A stretch of DNA of 64,000 nt from assembly GCA_030407005.1 (NCBI GenBank), contig JAUDYN010000005.1, forward strand, positions 2,108,001 to 2,172,000. The letters run 5' to 3'. The position numbers were made by a program, and so were the translations under genes. Below the pieces are notes generated by a model. It was not told the DNA's origin, did no database searches, and saw only the letters and a program-made list of their open reading frames with translations. Below are positions 1 to 10,813 of this stretch, piece after piece (the first letter of the stretch is position 1; every line of letters begins with the position of its first letter). Source of the stretch: Desarmillaria ectypa. Lineage: Eukaryota; Basidiomycota; Agaricomycetes; Agaricales; Physalacriaceae.

Positions 1-2147
1 CCGGTAGGTCCTATATGACGTGATTACTTCAACTGCTTCTGAAGCTTGTTTTCAGTGGCAAAAATCTTTGCATGAAGATGAACACCTGCCGCCGCTGGTA
101 TTTCCAGACAATGGCCTTCTACAGGACCTCATCGATCTCTATTACGAAGAGTGTGATATGCTAGTGCATCTTATCTACCGGCCCAAGTTCGAAAAAAACG
201 TTGCTCAAGGGTTACACCTTTATGACAGGCGTTTTGGGAATGTGGTTTTACTAGTCTGTGCTATAGCGTCACCTTATTCCAATGATCCTCGGGTGTTTCT
301 TGATCCCGCCCAGGAACATTCCGCTGGATGGCAGTGGTACCAACAAGTTCGACCTATACCAAGCTCCTTCGTGGAGCCGTCGTCAATATACGACCTACAA
401 ATATATTCCGTGAGTAAATACAGTATCCTTCTCTTCTGACATTGATGACATTCTATAGCTCATGGTCCTCTATGCTAATACATCTACTACCCCCGAATTA
501 AGCTGGGTGTTACCTAGCCTTGGAATCCGCATGGCACAAAGCGTAGCCGCCCATCGCCGCAAGCCAGATAAATCAAAGTGGACAGTGGAGGACGAAGAGT
601 GGAAAAGAGCATTCTAGGCCATCTTTTGCGTAGACGTCTTCAGCTGTGTTACAACAGGAAGGCCGCTTGCGAAGACGTCAGACGAGTAAGCACGCAGCAA
701 AAACCTCAATACTGTAAGCTAATCATTATTCTTTAGCTACGACCTTGACATGCCTATAGAGTGCGATGACGAATATTGGGAGCATCCAAATCCAAGCCGA
801 GCCTTCAAGCAACCCGCAGGGAAACTTTCGACTGTCACGTTCTGGGTCAAATATTTGGAGTTATTGGAAATTTTTGCTTTTATGCACCGTACCATTGTGC
901 GTTTATTGTATCATTATATTCATCGTAAAGACGTTCACACAGCTCTAGTGTGCTGTTAAGCGGTCGGCGATATCAAAGGATGTGCGGGGCCCTGAATGGG
1001 ATAGCAAGGTAGTCGTCACCATTGATTCCGCTTTAAACAAGTGGGTTGACTCAGTACCTGATCATTGTACGTTGTAAATTTCTCTTCTCGACTAGTGCTT
1101 ACGTGCTTATGTCTTAGTGAGATGGAATCCCCACAATCCCGACCCGATATTCTTCAAACAGTCGACGATCTTGTATTCCAACTACTACTGGGTCCAAATA
1201 CAAGTGCACAGGCCATTTATATCTACTATCAGTCAGCCCTCGCCGATATCGTTTCCTTCTCTTGCAATATGTGCGAATGCGGTCATGTTGTTGATACATA
1301 TCATCAAAGGGGGTTCCGGCCGCTTACTGTCACAAAAGTATGTGTCGATTGTCTTGTATTTTGCGTATTGTCATATAACAATGGATTTCAGATAACCCTC
1401 TTTTACTCAGCTATCGTACTCCTGATTAATGTTTGGCGAGGGCGCAAATATGGGAGCTCGGCGATGCTAGATAGAGACATCGGTCACATCCATAAATGTA
1501 TCAACATCCTACAAGTCCATGAAAAAAGGTGGCATTTGTATTTCCAAAATTTGCAATTGTGCTCTAATCCAAGCTACTTCAGGTGGCAAATTGCTGGACG
1601 ATACAAGTATGCAGGTCAATCACATCATACCGCAACAATGGCTAATACTACTTCAGTGACATGCTACGTGGCCTGCTTGCCGACATAGACTCTATTCCAG
1701 TGACATATGTTCCATCACTGAAACGTACCCGAGAAGGAGAGGAAGTTTCGCCTGCTCCTCTCGCATTCTCAACACTACCAGTGTTGGAGTGGGCGCATCC
1801 CACTCCAGAATCCCTTCCGTTAGATCCAGAAATAGCTGCTGTTAACTCCCAACAGCAATTCTTCAACCTCCCTTTGTATACCGATGAACTAGGACGACCT
1901 TTTCTATCTAATGATTATTTAAGCAAGGGTGTGGACGGGAATGATTATGCGGAATGGCTCCGACAGCACTTCCCAGGAGAGACCTTGCTTCCGAGGTGTT
2001 CGGACGAGATGTCGTGGGCCGCTGCGGACCATCCTGGCCGTCTATCTGGGGGCTTTCCGTCCAGTTTTATGGGAGAATATGGTACGTTGTAACTCAGGAT
2101 AGTCAAATGGTCCCGTTAACACAGCTCCAAATAGACGCACGCTTTGA
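1..2147 (+). pseudogene. Fungal-specific (Zn2Cys6-class) transcription factor, 3' part, with internal stop
   Basis: Exons joined across short introns give the middle and C-terminal regulatory domain (Fungal_trans) of a Zn2Cys6-type transcription factor. The DNA-binding N-terminus would lie left of the window. The first visible exon follows an acceptor near 53, and later exons continue near 460-690, 737-890 and 959-1070, then past 1120. Family-like stretches include SALNKWVDSVPDH and the segment around NYYWVQIQVHRPFI (about 1170-1215). The frame is interrupted by TAG at 615-617, in WKRAF-stop-AIFCVDV, where relatives normally have tryptophan (TGG). All later exons still join in frame, so the damage looks recent, or it is a single-base error. 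The C-terminus (stop near 2147) is uncertain, because a second frame stays open to 2223. I infer a regulator with a truncated product or a very young pseudogene. Confidence 0.72.
615..617 (+). other. In-frame TAG replacing a conserved Trp codon
   Basis: TTC-TAG-GCC lies in the otherwise continuous exon 460-690. One G-to-A change from TGG would create it. The downstream frame is intact. Confidence 0.7.
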
Positions 2148-2839
2148 GATACCACAACAGCAAGCGGGAAACAGCCCATCTTCAATTGACCAAGGGATGG
2201 CAAAGTGGTTCAGTCAGATTTAGGAATCAGTGCGTATCTCTCGGAATCGAGTATGAACACCTTTTTACTGCGCTTATAGAATAGTTCCATATTTCCATAG
2301 TTATAAGTTAAAGATATTATGTTTTGGTGATCAGTGTTGCGGAGTGTGGCTCAGGCGCCCCGTTCCATAGTTGTCGACTGCGCCCTATGAAAATCGTCTC
2401 TGCTCTCTTTGGCTATTCGATTGCTGCTGTGCATTCAATTATCGCTTCGCGGAACCAAACTACAGGTTACCGAACTGCCGATGGCCATAACATCATAACA
2501 CTTCTCCTCCCCCCTGTGGAGGTCCTCCTTCCTATTGAATACTCAGAAATACGCTAGAGATATCTTCACATGTTACTGCATGTTTTCTGTTAGCTCGAAA
2601 AGCAAGGGCCGGACATGCCGCGACTTCAAGGCTGACCTCATGATCTGTGCTATTTTGGAACTACGGGCCATCCAGAGTGTATGTGCGGTGTCCCCTCCCC
2701 GGTGCACTGAAACTCGCGCTATGTCTCAGACCATTTCTTACGGTCATCCAGCAATTTATAGCCGTTCGTGACCTCAGCTAGACGCATATAAAGTTTGGTC
2801 AAAATCTCATCGTTCCTTTTACACCTCTAGGCAAGGGAT
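2148..2839. other. Intergenic region, no supported gene
   Basis: Open frames here are short, overlap each other and show no recognisable domain. The last 100 bases should hold the promoter of the secreted-protein gene starting at 2840. Confidence 0.5.
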
Positions 2840-3955
2840 ATGTTGCTGAGCCTGATATATGTCCTCGTTCTATTTTCTGCTGTCTTTGCCTGGGCGACAC
2901 CGCTGTGGTTCAGCCCGATTTCCGCTAAGCGGAGCGATCTCTCGTATGAGCCGCCTGCCGCCCGTGGGCTGACGAACGCGGTGCGCCTGGCACGAGGATA
3001 TCCTTTGAAGGCCCCAGTGAGGCGTTCCGATACCGCCAGTATTGCCTGCTTTTACCATGCCTTTCGGTGGCTAAATGATTATTTCCAGGGAGAGGCGTTC
3101 CCTCCAGCGTTCCGTCAGGGTCATACAATCCAAGTCGACTGTGAGTGATCGCCACAGATCGATGGCGTCGTACTGACGGTTTATGAAGGACTCGAGGATA
3201 TCTGCAGTTCACTACTACTGATGATCAGAGTGCTGGATTCATTGGCACTCAGACAAATCAACATGGCGACTTCCTGCTGGCCACCGACAATAACGATAAG
3301 CTTCTGGTTGAAATCGATCTGGCGAAGGCCAAGTCTGGCCCTACTACCATAACCACTGTCGTATGTCTTTTCTTGTTCGAGACGAGAACGTCTACTTACA
3401 AACAAGCGTAGAATGGCGGTACAGGTGTATCTTATTTCGCCGGTATCGTAGGATCGACAAGTACATCCAACAACCTTTCCCAAGGCAGCTTCAGGTCTGC
3501 TGCAATAATTATTTTCGGATTCTTTACCCTCATCCCTCTTTCATCTAGTTATTTCAACTTTGGAGGAAGTAGGGATCAATCGGGCACTTACCTCGAAACT
3601 GCTATTGTAAGTTGTTTCCCATTTAATTCCTGCATGCATAGGCCATAACTGACGATATACGCGGTTTTTAGTTTGCTTACAGCGCTACGGATAATAGCAT
3701 CATGGTTCAGTGGGCTAATACAGACGGGTCCGACACGGAAACATTCATCGGTCTCACATCGCAAGGTGAATAATCAAATACATCTCTTGACGTCAATTTT
3801 CATTAAGACGGAATGATCAGGCGCCTTTGGGACTGGTGATCGCAACGCATGTGAGCGAGAGTTTGGAACAGTTACTTGGGTGGTATGTGCCTTTCAGCTA
3901 TACGAGAACCCCACCAACTGACTCCTGCCAGACGCTCTCTTTTGTTCCTCAATAA
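2840..3955 (+). CDS. Small secreted protein, mushroom-type family of unknown function
   Basis: The start codon at 2840 opens a clear signal peptide (hydrophobic residues 2-18, ending near AWA). A pro-region follows with KR and RR pairs, possible Kex2-type cuts, and the motif LTNAVRLARG, which I recognise from many agaricomycete secreted proteins. After one or two poorly defined introns (about 3038-3210), the mature part resumes with QSAGFIGTQTNQHGDFLLA. It continues over introns near 3361-3411, 3498-3548, 3607-3671 and 3771-3821 as SYFNFGGSRDQSGTYLETAI and FAYSATDNSIMVQWANTDGS. The final small exon ends LSFVPQ at 3953-3955. The pattern (TGYI/AGFI, then TYLETAIF, then VQWVNTDGS, then TFVPQ) matches extracellular proteins annotated only as hypothetical. 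No enzyme motif is visible. The middle exon boundary is the least certain part. Confidence 0.7.
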
Positions 3956-4851
3956 TTATAATTTTACGGTATATGTTATGGACGCTTTATACATAGCGAA
4001 CTGCATGTAGTATGGACAACGAACTAACAGACTTTTATTGACATTTTGAATGTGACCGAATGTGACGCCGATCAGGTTTGTAAGATGGGTGACGTAATAA
4101 ACACCTCTTATCTCAAGCGACGATGTCCGCCGTCACTTTCCTCAATCGTGTTCGAAGCCGAGTCACGATGTGACCTTCTCCCGCAGCGGTAGCAACAACC
4201 CGCAGGTATTCACCCGGATCTCTTTCAATGATTCTTTCTACTGCAATGTGCATGAGGCATGGAAAAAGGCTATGCAACAGCTTATCATTTAAGCGCTGGG
4301 ACAGCATGAGAATGAATGAGGGGATTCGTTCTGCCGTCACTCTTTTTCATTTGCGGAGTAGAGCTAGCTTACAAGGTACTTTTTATTTACGCCTGTCATT
4401 GTGGCTCCAGAGTCGCATTTTCTGATTTCGAGATGCGACAGGCAGGCGCGTGCCTATCAATCACAGCAATCCGGCCACAAAAAACGAGGCATTTGAGATG
4501 ACGCTGATGGCCGTGCTCCTCTCCTCCTACGGTGCCGCGAGGAGTCACTGATGACTTCTCGCACTATTTGGCCGGATTTTCAAATCGGAAGGGTATTCCT
4601 TCCCTGTTTTTTTTAAAAAAAATCTTTGAGTGGAATTTCTACGGCATCTACACAGCACCGCCTTGGACAAGTACCGTCCTTCAACAGCCTACACAGCCTG
4701 GCACAAATATATTAACTGGCCATACTTTTAACTGTCCAGTCAGCCCTCTACTCCTGCATCCAGGTCTATCGCATAAACTTGCCTCCGTCGTGTTACTTCA
4801 CCGTCAGCTTCCTTCACTCAGATCACTTTCATTTCTATCACCATAGCAGGC
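3956..4851. other. Intergenic region upstream of the zinc-finger cluster
   Basis: About 900 bases without a convincing coding frame. The stretch near 4606-4622 is T-rich then A-rich. The last 200 bases are pyrimidine-rich, as expected for a basidiomycete promoter and 5' leader before the gene at 4852. Confidence 0.45.
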
Positions 4852-6422
4852 ATGACCAACGAAGACCTTAACTGCATGATCTTCATACAGGATGTAGAGG
4901 GCCATCCCCGCCAGCTGGATGACGACGATAGCGTCACCCCGCTGAAGATAGATCAGCGCGATTCCTCATCTTTATACACAGGTACTTCGTACTTCCTTGC
5001 CTCAACACGTGTTGCTGATCATCCTGGGTTGTTTAGACGGGTCGTTTTCTCCTCTGAGCCCCACGTCTCCCTATGGATATCCTGTCAGTGAGGAGCAGTC
5101 CCTTTATGCCCTCAAGGGCGGGCAAAATATACCCTTTCTACGTTCCAGACGATCTTCAGAAACAGCCCTTACCGCAAGCTTCCCGCCTCCGTTTACGAGA
5201 GATCGGTCCGCATCTGTTCACGACCATCAAAGACATCTCAGCTCTTCTACAAGCTCAGTTTCTAGTGGATCCCTTCCATACAATGACTTTCTTTCTGCAC
5301 CCCCACTTCACCAAAGGCAGTCCCAACCTTCCTTACAGGTAATTACCGACATACCGTTTGGTTTTTGCACTCCACCTCCATGCTCTACTTCTCCTGGATT
5401 AACTCCCGCAAGCTCCGCCTCTCCTGGATTAACCCCCGTAAGCTCCGCCTCCTCGCCATTCGAGTCTCCTGAAGAATTTCGTCCTCAATCTTCCGGTGGT
5501 TATCCCGACCACAGCGACTTTTACGTTGTCTCACCGCCACATGAGATCAATGGTACCGACAATCTTTACCAGTCCTTACCTTCTCTCCTATTGCATCCAG
5601 AACCCCCGCGCGGGCGTCCATCATGGCGATCTAACGGCAACTATCTAACGCCAGGGCCCAACTCTCGCTCCCCAAGTCTGGGTAGCATGTCAAACATAAA
5701 CGACTTTGATAATGACACTTTCCGTTATCTGAGGTCTCCAAGTGTGGCTCCCAGTATCCACCCGGATGGCGGAATCGATTCATCAGACATCTTGGCTCGT
5801 CTTGATCTTAACCCTGGTGTTGTTACTTCGGACATCTTTGGTGAAATAATGGAGCAGCAGTCTAGTCGTCCTGCCACAGATGCACTGTCCCCAACGCCGT
5901 ATCGGGAGCAGGTTGCGTCTGATGCTGTAGCACGAGCCAGTCAGAGCCGTCGCACTAATGCAGCGAATTATGCCTGTGATCAGTGTGGTCAGACATTCAC
6001 AGCCAAGCATAACCTTCGGAGTGAGTTCTCGTCGGTTTTTGTTTGGTGCCTCCGCTGACTTGATCGTAGATCATCTTAACTCTCATTATGGTGTCCGTAA
6101 TTTTCGTTGTAATGTTCCCAGTTGCAACAAGTGGTTTGGAACGAGTCATGTTCGACGTCGCCATATGACCAAGTGCCATTCTGAGAGCATTCAGGCTAAA
6201 AAGCGTAAATCGCGTAAACGGTCTGTCGTTCCCTCTAGTTATTTTCTATTGACTGAGACGTCTCTGGTAGCCTTTCATGACAACGCTTTGCGCTTTCCCT
6301 CTTCATCTTCCATTGTCGTCGCTAGAACACGCCCAACTGTGCTGTATTTTACTTTTATCTCCCTTTGTTTCTATTCGATGTGCTGGGTTAAATTTGCTGT
6401 GACATCTGCATCAATACAATAA
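4852..6422 (+). CDS. C2H2 zinc-finger protein, cluster gene A
   Basis: Three exons (4852-4981, 5037-6020, 6070-6422) sum to 489 codons, with phase-1 introns and clean GT-AG ends. The long N-terminal part is disordered and rich in Ser and Pro. It includes a direct duplication, SPGLTPASSA then SPGLTPVSSA (about 5391-5450). Near the C-terminus are two fingers. The first is CDQCGQTFTAKHNLRNHLNS-H (C-x2-C-x12-H-x3-H), split by the second intron after NLR. The second is CNVPSC followed by x12 and HMTKCH. A basic tract, KKRKSRKR, may be a nuclear signal. The last 60 or so residues are hydrophobic and look like read-through of a former 3' UTR. Likely a nuclear DNA-binding regulator; targets unknown. 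It is the most diverged member of the four-gene tandem cluster. Confidence 0.85.
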
Positions 6423-7107
6423 TATTCGTGAAGTATATAAATTTTGTAGCTGATTTGCCTTTGTATAGTGCCTTTTCGTCGTTTGTTATCTATCTGTCTC
6501 CCTATATAATGATCCTGTATGTGAGCGTTTTGCGCCTCAAAAAAGTAGTATGCATACCTGTGCACAGGTTTACCCGGAGCTGCCAAAAATCTTCCAGAAA
6601 ATGTGACGATGACACCAACATCAATTTTCCAGTGATGACCTACGATGGTCCGTCTTCTCCCCGCACACCCGCACTGTCCTTTTCACTGTCGCTCACATCC
6701 TGTGTTCAATGTTCCCGCAGGCCTTCGTTACCTTACAGCTTTGGTGTCTTAATAGTTGATCCAAGCTCCATCCAGGTTGCAAAGTAGCTGACTGGATAGC
6801 CTCGATGTCGGGATCAATGGGTGCTTCATGACTGTTGGGTGTAGGTGCTTATACTTAATTAAATGGTTTGCTCTGAGCACAGCGTTGAAAGTTTTACGCC
6901 ATGACCAGCAGCTGGCTAGTTCCAGAGTCACAGCCGGGTCAGCTGTTGGACAAACTTCTTAGTGGAATTATCACTGCCCTCCTGCTGTTGATTCTATCTA
7001 AGGAGGGGTACCCAGAGACCTATAAGCAGTGAAGACTCAGAGCCCCAGCATTTTTGCCTACTATTCGCCCCATTCCAATCTTCTAGCACCAATCACTTTT
7101 CGGAGCC
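6423..7107. promoter_or_regulatory. Promoter region of cluster gene B, sharing sequence with other cluster promoters
   Basis: No coding frame is supported. The block at about 6878-7030 contains GAGCACAGCGTT, CCAGAGTCACAGCC and ATTATCACTGCC. Recognisably related strings recur upstream of the dead copy (about 8527-8585) and of gene C (about 8995-9060). A TATAAG element sits at 7021-7026, 82 bases before the ATG. Confidence 0.5.
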
Positions 7108-8368
7108 ATGTTTCAACCCCCACTTGAAGAGCTGTAGGTTGTTCTACCGCAAATGCACTATGTTAAAACCATTAAGCACATCGCTCCAGCACCCTACTAC
7201 TTGATGACACATACCATGGATATACGTTTTCTGTTGATCAACCTCAACCTGAGGGGGATTTCGCCGGCGATCCTTTCCCTTACCCTACTGGTAAGTCATT
7301 CACAAGGAAGGAATATTTCCCCTTCTTACTCATTGTTCATGGACCTTTTTGCCTCTCCAGGAATATACCTGTCTGGAAGTAAGTCACCCACATCAAGGTC
7401 CTGGTACTAGTTTGAGGTTCTCTATTGACGCGTCCTGTCAGCTTTTGACAATGCCGGCTTCAGTAGTGACTCGGGCCATTCGTCTCTGCTTAGTTCCCCT
7501 GTAATCAGAGGACTTGACGTTCGTACGTCTAGCACATCTTCCTGGGATCGAGTATTGATTTTCAGTGGTTACAGCTTCCGGTGATTGTGATGCCAATAGT
7601 ATCAGCAGCTGTGAATTGTCTCCTGCGTCGCCACAGTCACCTCTAGGCACCTTTCTTGAGCCTCCCCCATTCCATAATTCCAGCAGGAGAAAGTCAGCCT
7701 CGTTCGCAGAAAATCCGGTTTCTTCTCTAAATGATCTTCGACGATACCCCTCTTCCCTCTCCCTCGGCGATCGTTATGGGCAGCAGCAGATCTCGGAAAT
7801 CTCGCAGAATGTCAGGAAGATGTCTTTGGGAATCGAGACGACTAGTATCCTTGAAGCATCAAAGCGAGATCCCGTGTCGGCATTTATCACCGACGGTCCT
7901 AAGCCATCGTATGGTGGTAGTACAACGTCCTTGATTCCAGCACAGACACAGCTGCCTGATGGCCCCCCTTTTCGGGCGACCCCGACGCCTTCCCCCGTCT
8001 CTCCAGTTTCTCCTCTCCTACCGATAGATGATATGGTACGGAAGGACTGCCTGAAGAAAAGTAAATCACGCTCGAAAAAAGACAAGGAAGCCAGCCTGCG
8101 ACGAAGAAAGACACAGGGTCTAGGAGAGTTTCTATGCGAAGTTTGTGGTGACGATTTCACCACGATGCATAGGCTTCAAGGTTCGGGGGCAATGTCATTC
8201 AGATAATCCTATTGACTTTGATGCTTTACAGGACACAAAGAGTCAAAGCACTATGGCGTCAAATTCCGATGTGATGCGTGTAATGTCGAACTGCGCCACC
8301 GAACATCTTACGACCGCCATATCAAGAAGACTTGTCTTATACTTAATCCTCGCGCAACGAGAAAGTGA
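7108..8368 (+). CDS. C2H2 zinc-finger protein, cluster gene B
   Basis: Six exons (7108-7133, 7190-7290, 7361-7378, 7442-7522, 7566-8180, 8232-8368) total 978 bases, 326 codons. The third exon is an 18-base microexon. The N-terminus is acidic and Ser/Pro-rich. A block QQISEISQNVRKMSLGIETT (about 7783-7842) is shared with gene C and with the dead copy. Finger 1 is C-x2-C-x12-H-x4-H (CEVCGDDF to ESKH), split by the last intron at the same place as in genes A and C. Finger 2 is a C-x2-C-x12-H-x4-C variant (CDACNVEL to HIKKTC). A basic run, KKSKSRSKKDKE, precedes the fingers. Probable DNA-binding regulator; function unknown. Confidence 0.85.
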
Positions 8369-8469
8369 CGACGGATTCAAACTTATACCGTTAAAGTTAC
8401 ATTATGACCATTATTTAAAGTTCCATACGCGAGGGCGCAATTAATAGTCTTTCAAGTTTCCATTACATA

Positions 8470-8900
8470 CATTATACCCTACTCGTCAATGCGCTCCGAA
8501 CTTTAGTTGGGCCCTTAATGATTCCTTTGAGCACAGCGTTAACGAATTCCAGTCTGTACGACCAACAGGTCGATTCCAGAGTGACACATCTTTCTGGTAC
8601 CAGATCGATTGTGACGCCGCCATAATTGTCTCCTGCGCCCCTCCCCCGACGGCCTTTATGAGCACTGGCGGCAAATCTCGGATGTCTCGCGGAATGTCAG
8701 GAAGATTTCCTTAGAAATCGAGACGACGAAGCGGGGTCCCATGTCGCCAATCAGTAAAAGGGCCCTTCGGTGAAATGGCCAGGGCGGCCCGCTAATATTC
8801 GTAGTCCAACATCTATCGTGATGACTACAACTTCGCCGCCTCATTGCCGTTCCAAGTTCCGTCTGCCATATATACAGACTGTTGACCGAATAGCGATAGG
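8470..8900 (+). pseudogene. Decayed fifth copy of the C2H2 cluster gene
   Basis: The stretch 8664-8755 aligns closely by eye with codons for the QQISEISQNVRKMSLGIETT block of gene B. It reads as RQISDVSRNVRKISLEIETT, followed by residues matching the gene B segment that ends in PVSAFITDGP, but in broken frames. Sequence just upstream (about 8527-8585) resembles the promoter block of gene B. No fingers are left. I read it as the remnant of a tandem duplication that died between genes B and C. Confidence 0.7.
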
Positions 8901-9068
8901 CGCTTCATTTTTAAGGTAGGTTTGCATGCTGGCACAGCCGTGCTACTGAGGGCCACAGTTCTCAACCTCAGAACCTATCTGCTGACGCCTCTGGTCACAG
9001 CAGAGGCTGTTGAGAAATTCTCCAACGAAATCCTTATCACTGCCTTGCTGCTGTCACAATGATCCCTC

Positions 9069-9076
9069 TATATAAA
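9069..9076 (+). promoter_or_regulatory. TATA box of cluster gene C
   Basis: TATATAAA lies 48 bases upstream of the ATG at 9124, at typical spacing. Confidence 0.55.
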
Positions 9077-9123
9077 GGCCCTCTGTGGTATCCGAAAGGG
9101 AGCAGCCCTCCCTCGCCGCCGCC

Positions 9124-10383
9124 ATGGACGATCATGTTCCAGTTTACCTCAACGTCTCTAATCCCCCACAATTTTTGTAGGTTTCCCGCTACATCGGCAT
9201 GAATTAACGTTGAATGCATTCCTTCAGAACGAACTCGGATAGTGATGATATTAACGATTACATCTTCAACATTGTCTTAAACGACACTGAATCTGCCAGT
9301 AGTACGTTACTGATATATGCGTATTCCATATCCACTTGGTCATTCTTTTCAGCCCTTGACTGCCCGAGCCAAAGCTAGTCTTCTCTTTGGCGATGATCAT
9401 GGTGCTCTTGATTGACATGTTTATCAGCTTTTACTCCTGGGGATGGCAACTTCAGCGCCAATTCATCTTCCACATACAGTTCCCCCGCATATATTGGACT
9501 TGGCGATAGTATGATTAGCATGTTTTTCTGGTGCGATAATTAGCGTTGATTTTCCCTGCACCAGATTTTGACGCCATCTATGATGACTGGTCTTCCTCGT
9601 CACCACACCCTCCAGAACTATGGTTCCAAGACGCTCCCCTCCACCTTGCTGTTCCCCGTTCTCTTCCAAGGCGATATTCAGAGTCGGGAGAAAGTTCAAA
9701 TTCTTCTATCGAGTCTTCAACTGATATGTATCCCGGGCTACGACGCCACACCTCTGCGTCCTCGCTTGGTATTTGTCGGAACGATCGCCAGATCTCGGAG
9801 ATGTCGCAGAACGTTGGGAGACTGTCTTTGGAGGATAACCCGCCTTACCATGATATGGTTCTCCGAGGCAGGGAAGGTCCTGGGTCGTCGCTTGTCACTG
9901 GTTCCTCGTCGTATGGTGGTAATACAGCTTTATTAATTCCAATTCAGACACCGGCGACTGATAATCTGCCTTTCTGGTCACCTGCGCCATCCGGACCATC
10001 TTCTCCCATCTCTACAAGTTCTTCGCTTGCGCCGACTGATGGCATGGCAGGGATGGGTAACGCAAATTTGGGTAGAACACGCTCTACGAGAAGCATTCAA
10101 GCCAGCTTGAGTCGGAGGAAGGGCCCCGGGAAATTTGTGTGCGATATTTGTCGGGACAATTTTACTACGAAACATAGGCTCAAAGGTGAATGAATACCAG
10201 TGTTGACCTTTTGACGCGATTTCACCAACTTATTTTCAAGGACACATAGCTTCAAAGCACGACGGCATAAAAATGACATGCCCGTCGTGCAACGCAGTCC
10301 TGAGCCACGTAACGTCCTATGAGCGCCATCTCAAGCAGACGTGCCCCGTTCGTCATCCTCGTGGTCTTCGAAGCACTGAGTAG
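9124..10383 (+). CDS. C2H2 zinc-finger protein, cluster gene C
   Basis: Five exons (9124-9176, 9228-9301, 9428-9508, 9565-10185, 10241-10383) give 324 codons. The protein parallels gene B: an acidic N-terminus, the shared block RQISEMSQNVGRLSLEDNPP (about 9788-9847), then SSYGGNTALLIPIQT, then two fingers. Finger 1 is C-x2-C-x12-H-x4-H (CDICRDNF to IASKH). Finger 2 is C-x2-C-x12-H-x4-C (CPSCNAVL to HLKQTC). Intron 2 (9302-9427, 126 bases) is unusually long and covers the place where gene B has its microexon. The equivalent sequence here contains a stop, so the exon appears to have been lost. Likely nuclear regulator; closest in-window relative is gene B. Confidence 0.85.
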
Positions 10384-10763
10384 TATTCATGGATCGTTTT
10401 AAATTGCCCGGTGTCTTTGTGTTTTATACCCCAATTATCGTTCACAATGACGCCGCATTTCCCCACTTGTATCGTTACCTGCCGCGTGTATTGATAGATT
10501 TGCTGTACTTAATAGAGTTCCCTTCTGTGTCGCCGACTTGAAAAATTGGCAATCCTATCCGACCACTGAGCCGAATTGCAATCTGTCCTTGCCGAGATCC
10601 AGGAACTCTGCATTCTACACTCATGAAGGTTGCCTTTTTGCATCGAATAAGCGCCAGAGCAGTGCTCGTGTACCTGCACGCGATTTACGCAAGGTTCATC
10701 AGATGCCTTCAACCGGAACCCGGAATCTGCTCGAGTCACCTTTACCCGGCTTCCATTTGGTCC

Positions 10764-10770
10764 TATAAAT
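10764..10770 (+). promoter_or_regulatory. TATA box of cluster gene D
   Basis: TATAAAT lies 44 bases before the ATG at 10814, the same spacing as in gene C. Confidence 0.5.
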
Positions 10771-10813
10771 CCGCCTTGATAAATTTCGACTTCCATCTCT
10801 CAAATTCTTGACG

